From positions 13,201,278-13,265,277 of the forward strand of contig NC_054558.1 in assembly GCF_017654505.1 (NCBI RefSeq): a stretch of DNA of 64,000 nt, given 5' to 3'. The stretch comes from Polyodon spathula (taxonomy: Eukaryota; Chordata; Actinopteri; Acipenseriformes; Polyodontidae). The position numbers and the translations under genes were made by a program. Every line of letters starts with the position of its first letter. The stretch's first letter is position 1. Shown here in pieces: positions 1 to 10,413 of this stretch. A model generated the notes under the pieces. That model did no database searches. It saw only the letters and a program-made list of their open reading frames with translations, and was not told the origin of the DNA.

Positions 1-257
1 GACTAAACTGCATTTAATTTTAAGTCTTTAAAACAAGAACGTCCTGTATTTTACTTGTATGATATCGATTAATAGACCCACGTGTTTGACAAATTGCATA
101 ACCACTATGTATACATGGACCTACTTATGCTCAAACAGAACAGCAGCATAGTAACCCAAGTACGTTCCTGCTCCATTCTCAACACGACAAACCTCCCTCA
201 TCGAGGATTGTCGACACTGTTCATGGTCCTGAGCTGATCCTCTACAAAATGCAAATC

Positions 258-335
258 AATCAATCAGTCAATCTTTATTTTATATAGTGCCTTTCATAGC
301 GGGCCACCATCACAAAGCACTTTACAAGATGAAAT
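258..335 (-). repeat. SINE/LINE-type 3' tail fragment
   Basis: Read on the minus strand, this has the 'aagtgctttgtgatggtgg ... ctatgaaaggcactatataaa' type tail followed by a GATT-rich repeat, a common 3' end of fish short interspersed elements. The same tail occurs at about 9,588-9,650 and 42,985-43,050, and inside the SINEs at 8.46 and 41.8 kb. No tRNA-like head is present here. Confidence 0.6.
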
Positions 336-886
336 AACAACAAGAAAATTAATAATACTTTAAATATAGAGAAATGAATAATACATGACATACAGTACAA
401 AAAAATTCAATAAAATGTATCAATTGTTTATTTGTTGTAATGTTATATTGACTGAGTTTATCAACCAGTTTACAGAACAATGTGTGCTGTTTAATGCGGG
501 TAGTTTCTAAACGCAATACACGACAGTGTATAGAGCTTTATTATGCATATTTTTCTTTTAAGATCGAGTTGTTATCTCTGCTTGGGACACTTCTAATGAA
601 AAACAAACAGCACATTCAGAGAAACACATTCTCCAGGCTGCTATAGCAGATCCTTCTAGTAATTATACCCACAGCAGAATCTTCACTTCATTTTTCTTTA
701 TTGTTTTCGTCGATTTTAACCTCAAACCTCGCTCCCTACTTTGGTTACATTTCCATCTGAAAACAATGTGAAGAATGCATCTGTAGAAGAGAAAGAGTCG
801 ACCTGTCCCTTACACAAACCTGCAGCTCGCACAGCATCCCAGTTTTCTATTACTTGTGATGGATCTCGCTAGACATGTATGTACCG

Positions 887-991
887 GACTGTATTGTAAC
901 TTTACCAGTGTAGTTCAGCTCTGTGTCTCTTATCGAGGGCTGAGGTGCAAGACAGGGAGTACCGGACTGTATTGTAACTTTACAATACACC
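887..991 (+). repeat. ~77 bp tandem repeat, two partial units
   Basis: The motif beginning accggactgtattgtaact occurs twice, around 'agtgtagttcagctctgtg'. The fuller array lies at about 25,920-26,150. The second unit is interrupted by the DIRS boundary. Confidence 0.65.
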
Positions 992-1135
992 AGGGCGGCT
1001 GCAGCTTTCCAGGAGCCCGTCCTCCCAAATTACAGCAAGTCAGAGGTCCGCTACCAGATGTGCTCAGGAACGCATCCCCTTCCCTTCTAGGGTACGCCCT
1101 CGTAGGATGTCTAGGTGGTGGAACTAACCTCCAAG

Positions 1136-2053
1136 ATGTCTCAGTTTATGGAGGTCATGATGGGACAGCAGTCCATCCTCATGTCCCTAGCTAATGTGGT
1201 GCCCTGAGCCCCAGAACAACCAACTGGGTCCGTCGCTAGCCAGCCAGTGGCTCCTCCACAACCTGCACCGGTCGTTCCCCTTCCACTGCAACCTCAAAAG
1301 GACTGGGATATTGATGCTGTTTCCAGAGACGCATCTGACATCCTGGAAAGGGACAGTATATAGGCTGAGGTAGCCTCCCAGCACTCTGAGTACGACACTG
1401 AGCTTGAGCTGTTGGATACCGATGACCCTATGTGGTCTGTGGTGGAGAGAGAAACCCGCCACTTGGGCAGCGAATGGCCTAATACAGAACTTCCCCGGCG
1501 ATCACTGTTTGAGTCGCCTTCAGCCCAGTCCCATCAGTCCAGGATTCTCCCAGCATTCCCGGACTTTGTTAAGGAGGTGCAGTCTACCTGGGGGGCCCTG
1601 GCCTCTGCTCCTGCGACTTCTTGCAAGGCTTCGTTCTTTACTATGCAGGGGGCAAGTGAAGCTGGGTTAGCATCCTTCCCGCTGGTGGACGCTGCGTTCG
1701 CCGCGTTGGTGAAGACGCCAACATTATCGGGGCTTACAAAAAACCCTACATGCCCCAATAAGCAGTGCAGGATCACAGAGGTACACCTGAAGAAAGGGTA
1801 CTCTGAGGCCACAGAGGCAGAGAGACTATCTAATGTAGCCAGCTTACAGACAGTCTACCAAGCGGCATTCATTAGAGACCTGCCTGAGTGCCCTTCTGCG
1901 GCCTTCAGAAGCGAGTTGGGCACGGTCAGTCAGCTCCTGGTGAAGCTGGCCAAGCTCAACGCGCAGGCTCAGGGCAGGAGCATCGCATCTCTGGTGGTGG
2001 CCAGAAGTCAGCTTTGGCTCTCGCAGGCGAGAGTGCAGGAGCCTGACAAATAG
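1136..2053 (+). pseudogene. DIRS gag-like ORF1, copy A
   Basis: A reading frame beginning MSQFMEV at 1136 runs to a stop at 2053 but is interrupted in frame by TGA at 1205 and TAG at 1361. The open part from 1412 encodes 213 residues rich in Ser, Ala and Leu, ending 'RVQEPDK'. It matches the ORF1 layout of fish DIRS elements, which is presumed to encode the particle protein. Copy B shares the first stop but reads Glu (GAG) at the second, so the TAG is private to copy A. The RT frame starts only a few bases downstream. Confidence 0.7.
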
Positions 2054-2064
2054 ACCCTGCTCTG

Positions 2065-3461
2065 TTGGACCAGGGGTTCTATTCCAAATACTTCCTGGTG
2101 CCCAAAAAGGATGGCGGGTTCCACCCTATTTTAGATCTGCGAGTACTGAACAAATACCTGCAGAGGTTATCGTTCAGGATGCTCACGCACAGGCACATCA
2201 TCCAGTCAGTCCGACACGGCGACTGGTTAACCACCATGGACCTGACAGATGCGTACTTTCACGTTCCCATCTGCCCGGGTCACAGGAACTATCTACGTTT
2301 CGCATTTCAGAGCAGGGTGTACGAGTTCTGTGTCCTCACATTCGGCCTGTCACAAGCGCCTCGAACCTTTTCCAAATGTATGGATGCCATTCTAGCTCCC
2401 TTGCCGGCTCAAGGTGTCCGACTGCTGAACTATCTGGAAGACTGGCTCGTCTGCGCGCAGTCGAAGGAGCAGTTGGCACAGCACACAGTGATGGTTACAG
2501 ACCATTTTCAGTGGCTAGATCTGAAGGTCAATTCAGACAATAGCCGCCTTGTGCCAAGCCAACAGAACGAATTCTTGGGTCTGCATCTGGACTCAGTGTC
2601 CATGGAAGCGACCCTGTTGACACAGAGAGTTGCCTCACTGAAGCAATGTCTCTCCCTGTTCAGGTTGAGAGAAACAATCAGCATGGAGCTGTGTCAGCTC
2701 ATGCTGGGGCTAATGGCTGCCACTTAGCAAGCCTTACCCTTGGGCTTATTACACCAGAGACCTCTACGGGCCTGGTTCAATGCTTCGTGATGCATCCGCA
2801 GAGAGACAAACACCACAGGTTGATGGTATCTCGAACCTGCTGGGGAGCACTGCGCTGGTGGAAAGTTCCGTCAAACATTCGCCAGGGCATGCGCTTAGGT
2901 CCCATCTTCCGAAGGGAGGTTGTCATGACCGACGCTTCCAATCAAGGTTGGGGAGCAGGCTGGAAATGCTCAGGGATCCGTGAAGTGTTGTCAGGACCCT
3001 GGAGGTCAGCCCACATTAATGATCTGGAACTCAGAGCAGTGGACCTCGCACTTTGGCACTTCTTGGCAGTGCTTCTAGGCAAGCACGTGTTAGTGCGGTT
3101 GGACAACATCATGGTTGTGGCGTATATCAACCGCCAGGGCAGCCTATGGTCCCCTCGCCTTCACTGGATGATAACACGGCTGTTGCTATGGGCACAGCCG
3201 TGTTTGACCTCTTTGCGCGCGGTTCACCTACCGGACAGAGTCAATTATGCAGCGGATCTCCTATCCAGAGGAAACCCTCAGGTGGAAGGGCGTGTTTGGG
3301 AATGGTTCGGCATGATGCAAGTAGATCTCTTGGCTTCACGAGAGACCACGCACTGCCCCCTATGGTTCTCAGTGAGGGAACTCAACAGCCCCCTAGGAGT
3401 TGATGCACTGGCTCACGAATGGCCGCCAAGGCTCCTATATGCATTTCCACTGATTCCTTAG
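2065..3461 (+). pseudogene. DIRS reverse transcriptase-RNase H region, copy A
   Basis: From 2065 the RT is readable: 'FLVPKKDGGF', 'LTTMDLTDAYFHVPI' (motif A), 'TFGLSQAPRTFSK' (motif B) and a motif C reading YLED instead of the usual YxDD. The frame ends at TAG (2725-2727), and the protein resumes in another frame downstream, so a stop plus a frameshift separate RT from RNase H. The RNase H (about 2900-3300) retains 'TDASNQGWGA', the 'LELRAV' Glu, a 'RLDN' Asp and 'ADLLSRG'. Another frame change lies at about 3460, before the recombinase. The product would make cDNA from element RNA. This copy cannot encode an intact polyprotein. Confidence 0.82.
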
Positions 3462-3551
3462 AGAAGGTCATGGTAGAACAAGCATCAGTGATCCTGGTCA
3501 CTCCTCAGTGGCCTTGGAGGATATGGTTTCTGAGCCTGGTGCAGTTGCTGC

Positions 3552-4343
3552 ATGGACAACCACGGGAGCTTCCCCTGCGAGCAGACCTATTATCCCAGGC
3601 CCAAGGACGGCTTTGGCATCCGAACCCGAAGAATAACCAGTTTACCATCATGGAGCCTTGATGTGCTGCTGGAAGCCCTTACCAAGGCACCATTCGAGCC
3701 TCTCCATACCATGGATTTGAAGCTCGTGTCTTTTGTGCTATCAATGGTGTTAGCCAAACGCATCAGCGAGTTACATGCACTGTCAGTGCATTCATCTTCT
3801 AAGGTCTCCATGCGCCCAAATCCAGCCTTTTTACCTAAGGTCATATCCCTGTTTCATTTGAACCAACCAGTCGAGTTGATGGTGTTCCATCCTCCTCCTT
3901 TTTCTTCCCCAGAGGAAGACCGGTTACACATGCTCTGCCCCGTGCGGGCATTCAGTTGGTATATTGACCTTACAACGACTGTGAGGCAAACAGAACAATT
4001 GTTCATATGCCATGGTCCTAAGACTTTGGGTCAGCCATTGTCTAAACAATGCCTTTCCCATTGGATAGTGGATGCTATTAAATTAGCTTATGAATCTGCA
4101 GACCTTCCGCCACCAGGGCAGTTGAAGGCGCATTCCACTAGGGGTATGACGACATCCTGGGCCCTCTTTAGAGGGGTGCCGGTGTCTGAGATTTGTGCGG
4201 CAGCCAGTTGGGCTACACCACATACTTTTATGAGGTTTTACCGGTTAAACGTACTGGATTCCTCTGCTCAACTATTTGTAGCATCTGTACTACACTCTAT
4301 GGCACCTCAGGATGCCAATCAGATGTTGACTATTCCACATTAG
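3552..4343 (+). CDS. DIRS tyrosine recombinase (YR), copy A
   Basis: This open frame of 263 codons has tyrosine-recombinase catalytic positions: Arg in 'AKRISELHAL', His and Arg in 'KAHSTRGM', the later His in 'ATPHTF' and the Tyr in 'MRFYRLN'. The enzyme integrates circular DIRS DNA. In the element it is the C-terminal part of pol, so the ATG at 3552 is unlikely to be a true start. An overlapping frame (3419-3661) carries the preceding linker ('WPWRIWF', 'LLSQAQGRLWHP'), which implies a frameshift just upstream. All catalytic residues appear present, but expression is doubtful given the upstream breaks. Confidence 0.8.
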   Translation: MDNHGSFPCEQTYYPRPKDGFGIRTRRITSLPSWSLDVLLEALTKAPFEPLHTMDLKLVSFVLSMVLAKRISELHALSVHSSSKVSMRPNPAFLPKVISLFHLNQPVELMVFHPPPFSSPEEDRLHMLCPVRAFSWYIDLTTTVRQTEQLFICHGPKTLGQPLSKQCLSHWIVDAIKLAYESADLPPPGQLKAHSTRGMTTSWALFRGVPVSEICAAASWATPHTFMRFYRLNVLDSSAQLFVASVLHSMAPQDANQMLTIPH

Positions 4344-4509
4344 GACTGGTGTCATTGCGAGCATAGATGCTGAGGCGCAGCTCCGCATATGCGTAGATGT
4401 ATTGCCTATGCAGTTGCGTTATGACGTAAGTCTGTCCTACTGCCGAGAATCCTCCCTCGCGACGGCTTGGGTACACTGTTCCCATACCTTGATGGTTATT
4501 TTCGACTTG

Positions 4510-4570
4510 AAAGGGAACGATAGGTTGCTGATGCAACCCCGGTTCCCTGAAAGAGAAAATAACCATCAAG
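4510..4570 (+). repeat. DIRS internal inverted-repeat block, copy A
   Basis: The sequence from aagggaacgataggttg to aaaataaccatcaag is the near-perfect reverse complement of 4752-4806 at the element's right end. DIRS elements need such complementary blocks to make circular intermediates. Confidence 0.75.
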
Positions 4571-4751
4571 CCTCGAGGTCGCTCCGGAAGCCTTCATGGC
4601 CTGAAGAGCAAAAGAGGAAGAGAGTCTCCACGCACTGCATATTGTAAGCTCCCAGGGGGGCGGGCTTACATGTCAGCTCACACACAGGCCTATCGGCAGC
4701 TTTGCTATAAAGCTCAGCCAATCCCTACTGCCTGACGGCAATATCCCATAC

Positions 4752-4806
4752 CTTGATGGTTATTTTCTCCTTCAGGGAACAGGGGTTGCATCCGCAACCT
4801 ATCGTT
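4752..4806 (-). repeat. DIRS right-terminal inverted repeat, copy A
   Basis: This is the reverse complement of 4510-4570 with a few mismatches. Beyond it (about 4807-4880) the DNA matches host sequence found at about 27,850-27,925 and 33,015-33,085, which places the element's right boundary here to within a few bases. Confidence 0.7.
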
Positions 4807-5058
4807 CTTCTTGTGTCATGACTTGTGTTCCATACTGTTTAACACAGATCGACAGATCCAACAGGGAGTGCATTAGGGTGTATTTAACATATTAAACTAC
4901 ATAAAGGATCACAATTGAAAAATTAACAATAATTCTCTTTTTTTTTCTTTTCTCATGAAAACATTGAGATCAAGTTTATTTTTGTCATGTAAATTTAAAC
5001 GTTTGTTTGCACTGTTGTATTACTTAAACACATGAAGCCATGCGGGAGGTGGCAATGA
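4807..5058. other. spacer, no gene
   Basis: Bases 4807-4880 match the region upstream of the V8 leaders. The rest is AT-rich. The matching stretch in unit B is about 37,626-37,885. Confidence 0.5.
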
Positions 5059-5097
5059 GGTTATTGCGTGGCACTTGGTGCAGATTCTCTCGCTGTG
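5059..5097 (-). promoter_or_regulatory. V1a recombination signal, 23-RSS
   Basis: On the minus strand: heptamer CACAGCG (5091-5097), 23 bp spacer, nonamer GCAATAACC (5059-5067). The heptamer keeps the essential CAC. RAG would cleave next to it to join the V segment. Confidence 0.85.
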
Positions 5098-5628
5098 GGC
5101 TGCAGTGCACAGAAATAAACTGAAGAGTTTGAAAGATCCACTGAACTGATGTTGAGATGAAATGTTTTTCCTGTCTTGTCGTGAGATGCAGAAAGACGCT
5201 TTTGCATCTTTGAAGGAAAGTCGCTGTCACTAAGAAAATCACTGTATATTGGTTGTGGAGTTGGGCTGCCAGTTTGAATGCACCAGAACATGAAAGCGTT
5301 TGTTGCAGTGTCCTTATAATAACAGGGTAAAGTCGCATTGTCCTCTTCTTTTACTGTGACGGAGGAAGCAGTTTGATTGACAGACTGCTCCTGTGTATTT
5401 TCTAAAGAAACAAAAAAGAGAAAGAAAAGAAAGAAGACAGAAAGAACAAAGCACGGTTATTAGTGTCATTATAAACACTGTGTTCAAGTATAGGCTACAT
5501 TTAATAAATAAGCACACCGGTGAGTGAATTGAATTGATCATGAATACAATGATACCTATTAAACAGCACAGCGGTGTAATAATATGCACAAGCCAGTGCA
5601 GTCTTTGTTGTATTGTAGAAGAAAACAC
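5098..5628 (-). CDS. V1a, TCR alpha/delta-type V segment, potentially functional
   Basis: The leader exon is 5556-5628 (MFSSTIQQRL..., 24 residues plus one base) with donor G|GTATC. The V exon is 5098-5401 after acceptor TTTAG. Splicing in phase 1 gives a leader-V frame with no stop. Landmarks are FR1 'VTVKEEDNATLPC', FR2 'FMFWCIQTGSP', FR3 'KTGKTFHLNISSVDLSNSS' and 'VYFCALQP'. The residue after the FR2 Trp is Cys instead of the common Tyr. The V exon abuts a 23-RSS. It would form the variable domain of an alpha or delta chain after joining to J. Leader, intron and V exon appear identical to V1b. The choice of TRA/TRD over other receptor loci rests on the CAL-type end and general style. Confidence 0.86.
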
Positions 5629-5723
5629 CGATCAATGTGTTAACGAGCCTCAGGATATTCTGGTTTTGTTACTTTGAACCAAAGTTCCCACCAAGAGGCA
5701 ACGCCATGAGAAAGTTGGCTGAT

Positions 5724-5776
5724 TATGTATGTATGTATGTATGTATGTATGTATGTATGTATGTATGTATGTATGC
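5724..5776. repeat. (TATG)n microsatellite
   Basis: About 13 uninterrupted units. The array in unit B (38,550-38,617) is longer by a few units. Confidence 0.95.
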
Positions 5777-6293
5777 ATGCATCAACTCCTTTCCCCAAGT
5801 TAAACAGTTTTCTGGGTTTTGTCCAACTTAAGATCTTAATAACCCAATTGAACAAATTACCCAACTGAACTAAGTATTTACCAATTGATCCATTTGAACA
5901 CACTTTATCCCTGAAATACTTGCAATTGTCAACTGTAAAGCACATTGAACATAAACAAATAAAATGTCTAGCTGAGGAACATTTTGTAACAAAACATTTG
6001 ATTTTCCATTATATCCTGAGTCTGCAGTTTACATTTAATATATGAATTAGTCAAGAAATAAGAAAGTTCTGTACCGGTAGTACGTGCATCTCAATGTTGG
6101 GTATCATATTTATTTACATCATCGAGTTGAATTTCAATTGTCTAGTCTACTTTTACAACAATTAATGTTTTATTTGTATCTTTGTCAGGTTTGGCACCAA
6201 GGCTTTGGTAAGAGTTTGTTGGGGGTGCAAACATTTCTACAACTTTTCTTTCTTAATCTTTGAACAATTATCAAATCATATAGAAGAAAAAAA

Positions 6294-6294
<1 letters not shown>

Positions 6295-6369
<75 letters not shown>
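6295..6369. repeat. (TTA)n microsatellite
   Basis: About 25 uninterrupted units. The counterpart in unit B is at 39,137-39,194. Confidence 0.95.
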
Positions 6370-7218
6370 GTATGTGTTGTATTCTATAGTGACTGATTTC
6401 TCATGGAATGACTTGTCTCCCTTCTCCTCTCTCAGCTTATTGACTCGTTTATTTATTTATTTTTTTTTATTTAGTTGCAATATGTACCATGGCAAATCCA
6501 TGTGGAAACATAATTATGCAGAACATATTGAGAGTGGTTGGTAATTTCTGATCATTTTAACATTGTTTTTTGAATTTTTAACAAAATAACATGTTATACA
6601 AACAAGTTCCCACATTTTGTTCATGTTTTGATTTATGTATTTATTTATTTGCTAACAGAATGAATGTGTCAGTAAAGTCTAATGTCCAATTAAAGGGCTG
6701 TTGTCCTGTTTCATATGAGAATTGAGCAGCATTTCCACATAATGACAAATCCTAAATACAAATGTACAGAACCAGCTACAGGGGAAATGAACAGTAATAA
6801 ATCCTCAGATTCTCACAGTGTAAATAAACCAGTGTGTTTATCAGTAGATATAAGAATCCAGACTCTGTGCTCATGATGGGAACAGATTAAAGCAACTGTG
6901 AAGCAGCTTCTTATTGTTCCAGTGCAGTACAGTAACCCCTCCCACCAGTGTGGAGTGAAGATTCAGAGCTGTGTTTCCCTGCATTATTTACAAATTAATT
7001 ACTATTTCAATGTGAACTTTAACTCATTGACGTTAAAACAACTGTTTACACATTGCTTTTTGCTGACTGGCAGACAGGAGGATCAAATCTATCATCAGCT
7101 TATACTTGATTGATTTTAAAACATATTTAATATTTAACATTCTTTAATATGAGATTAATTTGTTTGTTTAATGATATGATCATTTTGTAATGAGGTCTGT
7201 GGTTTCAAATTCATAAGC

Positions 7219-7272
7219 AACAACAAAAACAACAACAACAACAACAACAATAATAATAATAATAATAATATA

Positions 7273-7321
<49 letters not shown>
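7219..7321. repeat. (CAA)n/(TAA)n compound microsatellite
   Basis: A CAA run passes into a TAA run with minor interruptions. Unit B carries the same compound array at 40,573-40,696. Confidence 0.93.
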
Positions 7322-7323
<2 letters not shown>

Positions 7324-8454
7324 TAAATCAGTAGTTTTCAACCTTTTTAACCCAATGACCCATCTGCAAATGTAAAAAAAAGATAGAATGCAACCCACTT
7401 TAACTTTGACTAATGATAAAATGTTACTTCAGAAGTCTTTCATTCTGTTGAATGTGACTCGAAGTCTGTACAGCAGACTAAAGGGAACATGAATAATAAT
7501 AATAGCGCTGTGGCTCAGAGCAACAAGGATTAGTGCAGAAGTTACTCCTAATGCAGGGTCTGGGGATGCCATGAAATGTTATCATTATATGGTAATAATA
7601 ATTGTTAAATGTAATATTTTCAATGGCCAAATTGTGGTGACCCAACTGAGCATCCCTCACTACCCACTGGTTGAAAACCATTGAAATAAATAAATGCTGA
7701 ATTTAATAATAAAAAAGGAATAGTAAGCAATAGGAGAAATGACTGGTACCAGCATCTGTATAAGAGGGAAATAAGGCCATTATCTGGATGAAGGACTGCA
7801 GGCCTGTTGTATGAGAACTCTTTACAAATATGTGCTTTGTGATTTGTGATTTGCTTTCATATTACAGTATGCTGCAGCCACTTTGCAAATCTAGAAATAT
7901 TCTGTGCATTGATAAAGAAACAAAAGGCAAAAGAAAACCAGCAATATGCAAATTTCCAAAGAAAGCATTTAAATATAAAAACTAAAGCTCAATTATTGCT
8001 CCTTATTAGAACAGCAATGAGAGAAGTATAACCCTAAAGAAAGCTTGCTTCCTCTGTCGTTGAACTCCAAAACATCCCCATAGACTAGAAACTAATCTGA
8101 AGAAATACAGAGCAGCATAAATATACAGATAGTGAGAGAGCAGCAGAAAACACAGGACACGGGTCAATAATAATACATTTAGTCATCCAACATCCAGGAC
8201 TCGTGATTGACTCCACTCCACTCCAGGTTTGAGGACTCATCTACTACTCTAGCTATTAGCAGGGGTTCGAATTTCAAGTTATTTTTTTTTCTGAACTCCG
8301 GTGAATGTTTTTTAAAAATCAGATGGAAATGATTATATAATGAAAAAATCACGTGAAATCGGATGATTTTTAAATATATAATTAAGAATATATATTTGGG
8401 TAGAATTGGGTAAAAATGTAATTACCATCACCGGCAACAGCTCTTTCTATATGT

Positions 8455-8690
8455 ATTAGAGGCATTGTGGTCCAGTGGTTAAAGTCCAGGGCTTGTAAAC
8501 AGAAGGTCACCTGTTCAAATCCCACCTCTGCCACTGACTGACTCGCTGTGTGACCCTGAGCAAGTCACTTCGCCATCCTGCAGTTTAGATGTTGTAAGTG
8601 ACTATTGTAAGTGACTGAATATAATGGCCTACCTCTGTGAAGTGCTTTGTGATGGTGGTCTAATCATCATAAAGATGATTGCCTTTAAAT
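8455..8690 (+). repeat. tRNA-derived SINE, unit A copy
   Basis: It has a tRNA-like head with an A-box-like 'gtggtccagtggttaaagtc' and a B-box-like 'tgttcaaatccca'. A body with 'gctgtgtgaccctgagcaag', the CORE/MIR-like stretch, and a 3' tail 'gaagtgctttgtgatggtgg' follow. It is shared with unit B (41,815-42,095), so it predates the duplication. The unit A copy lacks a short part of the middle. Confidence 0.75.
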
Positions 8691-8883
8691 CATAGAGTGT
8701 TGCACATATGTTTATTCATATACAGGCCTTCCTATTCAGGGAGTTTTCAGGTTTAACCTCAATGCAGAAATAAGCTTTTGAGGGGAGAAATTGGGTTTAA
8801 TCAGGTAAAACCCTAAAATCAGAACTCCTAATTATTAGTTATATTTTTGTAAACACATGCTCCAGTACATCATATGTCTCCTG

Positions 8884-8922
8884 TGTTTTTGTGAAGCTCT
8901 GCAGTTTTTCATTTTCACTGTG
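8884..8922 (-). promoter_or_regulatory. V2a 23-RSS, near consensus
   Basis: Heptamer CACAGTG (8916-8922), 23 bp spacer, nonamer ACAAAAACA (8884-8892). This is a near-perfect signal attached to a broken V exon. Confidence 0.88.
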
Positions 8923-9357
8923 GGCCTCAGAGCACAGTAATACACGGCAGAGTCAGACAGCTCTGTCTGCTGTATTGTTAAAGGGATGCTTAGGAGGTTT
9001 TGTTGACAGTGGTGTTAAATAGCTGTTTGAATCTGGTGGCATTATCCTTGTAACCAAACACATCCCTTGAAGGATGTACCTTGGAAACTCATTTGGGTAT
9101 TGTATGTACCAGACAAAGTCAGGATTATTGCTACTAGATCTGTAATGGCAGCCAAGTTCAATTGTTTGCCCCTCAGTATAATTCAGATTGTCGGGAGACT
9201 GATTCACCATGTCTTCAGCGATGCAACCTGAAAATAAAGAAAGATTCAAACATGGAGACAAATGAAATAAATCAATTATTAAACAAATAAATAAATACAT
9301 GAAATATCTTACCAATCCAATGTACTGTAGTCACAATAAACAGAATATTACAGCCAT
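8923..9357 (-). pseudogene. V2a, TCR V pseudogene
   Basis: The V exon is 8923-9227 and the leader 9313-9357. Readable parts are 'AEDMVNQSPDNLN', 'ELGCHYRSSS', 'FVWYIQYPNEFPRYILQ' and, in another frame, 'ELSDSAVYYCALRP'. The FR3 frame is shifted just after 'RYILQ', a fault shared with V2b. A second one-base difference lies near 8,990. The leader has lost a base relative to V2b, giving an early TGA. The RSS is excellent, so rearrangement could still occur but would be non-productive. Confidence 0.85.
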
Positions 9358-10283
9358 TATATACAGCTGAACAGTGAATTCACCCTCCGGCAATGCTTAA
9401 CAATGTTCTTTTTACAGAGGACTAAAACTCTTCAAGCCTCTTCCGAGTTTCCTCCTAGATGTGCCGGCATGTCACAGTACTTTCACAGTCAGTGCGCTTG
9501 TGACAATGTCACCCCCTGCAGGAAGATGTCAGACTATACTCAGGGATGGACATAATGGGGAATTGTCTTTTCTATTGTATTGTTCAATCAACCTTTATTT
9601 AATATAGCGTCTTTCACAAAGCAATTCCTCAAAGCGCTTCACATCACTAAAACAGAAAACACAAGCAGGAAATACAATAAATCACAGTAAATGAAAATAC
9701 ATGCGCAGGAGAATAAATGCACAAATAGATAAAACAGAAGGAAATAAAAGCAAGATCAATAAAACAAGAAGAATGCAATGAAATTAAATGCATAATAAGC
9801 AGATAAAAACATATAAATAAAAAAAACAAGATCAGTGACACAATAAAACCATAGACGATAAAAGAAAATCATTTTAAGATATAAAAAAAGATAGAGTCTT
9901 ATTTTCGAAGCTGCAACAGTTGGTGCTTCCCTTACAGACATGGGCAAATCGTTCCATAATTTAGGGGCCCTGTAACTGAAAGCCCTGCCACCAATACTAG
10001 TTTTTAAAATATTTCTAAGATGAAAGAAGGATAATTTATTGTTGTATTTCTTCGTGTTCTAATAAAAAATGTTATCACTTTTTTTTTTTTTAAGTTGAAT
10101 GATGTTTATTTAATCCACTAGGTGGCAGCAAAGCACCACTGTTTTTTCCTTCCACTCAAACAGAACTGAACAGGAAATCTCTGAAAGGATCTGTTTCAGA
10201 ATTTCTAAATATGTTTTTGTCACAAAGAAGGCTGCAGTGGGTGACTTCAGACCAGGAACCTGGAAATAAACAACAGAGGTGGA
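9358..10283. other. intergenic, dispersed-repeat debris
   Basis: No gene. A SINE/LINE-type tail lies at about 9,588-9,650. AT-rich repeat sequence follows, with a poly-T run near 10,080. Unit B has a shorter version (about 42,990-43,530). Confidence 0.5.
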
Positions 10284-10413
10284 GGTATGACACAGGCCCG
10301 GTTTTTGGGATGGAACCGCATTACAGTCTCATCTTTTGATTGGTCCATGTCTGTCACATGAATATGTCGTCACACGAGTGGAAAAGCTTGAAAGCATTTT
10401 TAACATTATGATC
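10284..10413 (+). repeat. left terminal inverted repeat of the palindromic element
   Basis: Begins ggtatgacacaggcccgg and ends ...cattatgatc. It pairs with 13,577-13,706. Confidence 0.85.

Larger units (their letters stand above)
1..991. other. truncated left copy of the V8-type block, no gene
   Basis: No V exon or other gene is visible. Bases 1-190 match about 29,897-30,100, and bases about 440-991 match about 25,460-26,110, so this is the left part of the V8-carrying block. It is cut off at 992 by the DIRS element. The V8 exons expected from the homologous block are missing. Confidence 0.7.
992..4806 (+). mobile_element. DIRS-type (tyrosine-recombinase) retrotransposon, copy A, decayed
   Basis: In order this carries a gag-like ORF, a reverse transcriptase, an RNase H and a C-terminal tyrosine recombinase. 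There is no integrase and there are no LTRs, which is the diagnostic layout of DIRS1-like elements. An internal block at 4510-4570 is repeated in inverted orientation at the 3' end (4752-4806), as expected for the unusual DIRS termini. No matching block was found at the left end, so the 5' terminus is probably truncated. Homology with copy B (33,810-37,625) starts exactly at 992. Several stops and frameshifts make the copy inactive. Confidence 0.85.
5629..8883. other. spacer with microsatellites; no V gene
   Basis: There is no coding exon. It holds TATG, TTA and CAA/TAA arrays and a SINE. The unit-B counterpart (38,456-42,284) carries the extra segment V10b. Unit A jumps from about 6,711 straight to sequence matching about 40,060, so that segment is deleted here. 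Confidence 0.7.

Noticed and set aside
5724..7321. CRISPR-like array from regular repeats
   Set aside because: These are simple microsatellites in a vertebrate genome with no spacers.
8455..8530. Possible tRNA gene from A- and B-box-like motifs
   Set aside because: No cloverleaf could be drawn, and the motif is followed by a SINE body and tail, so it is a SINE head.
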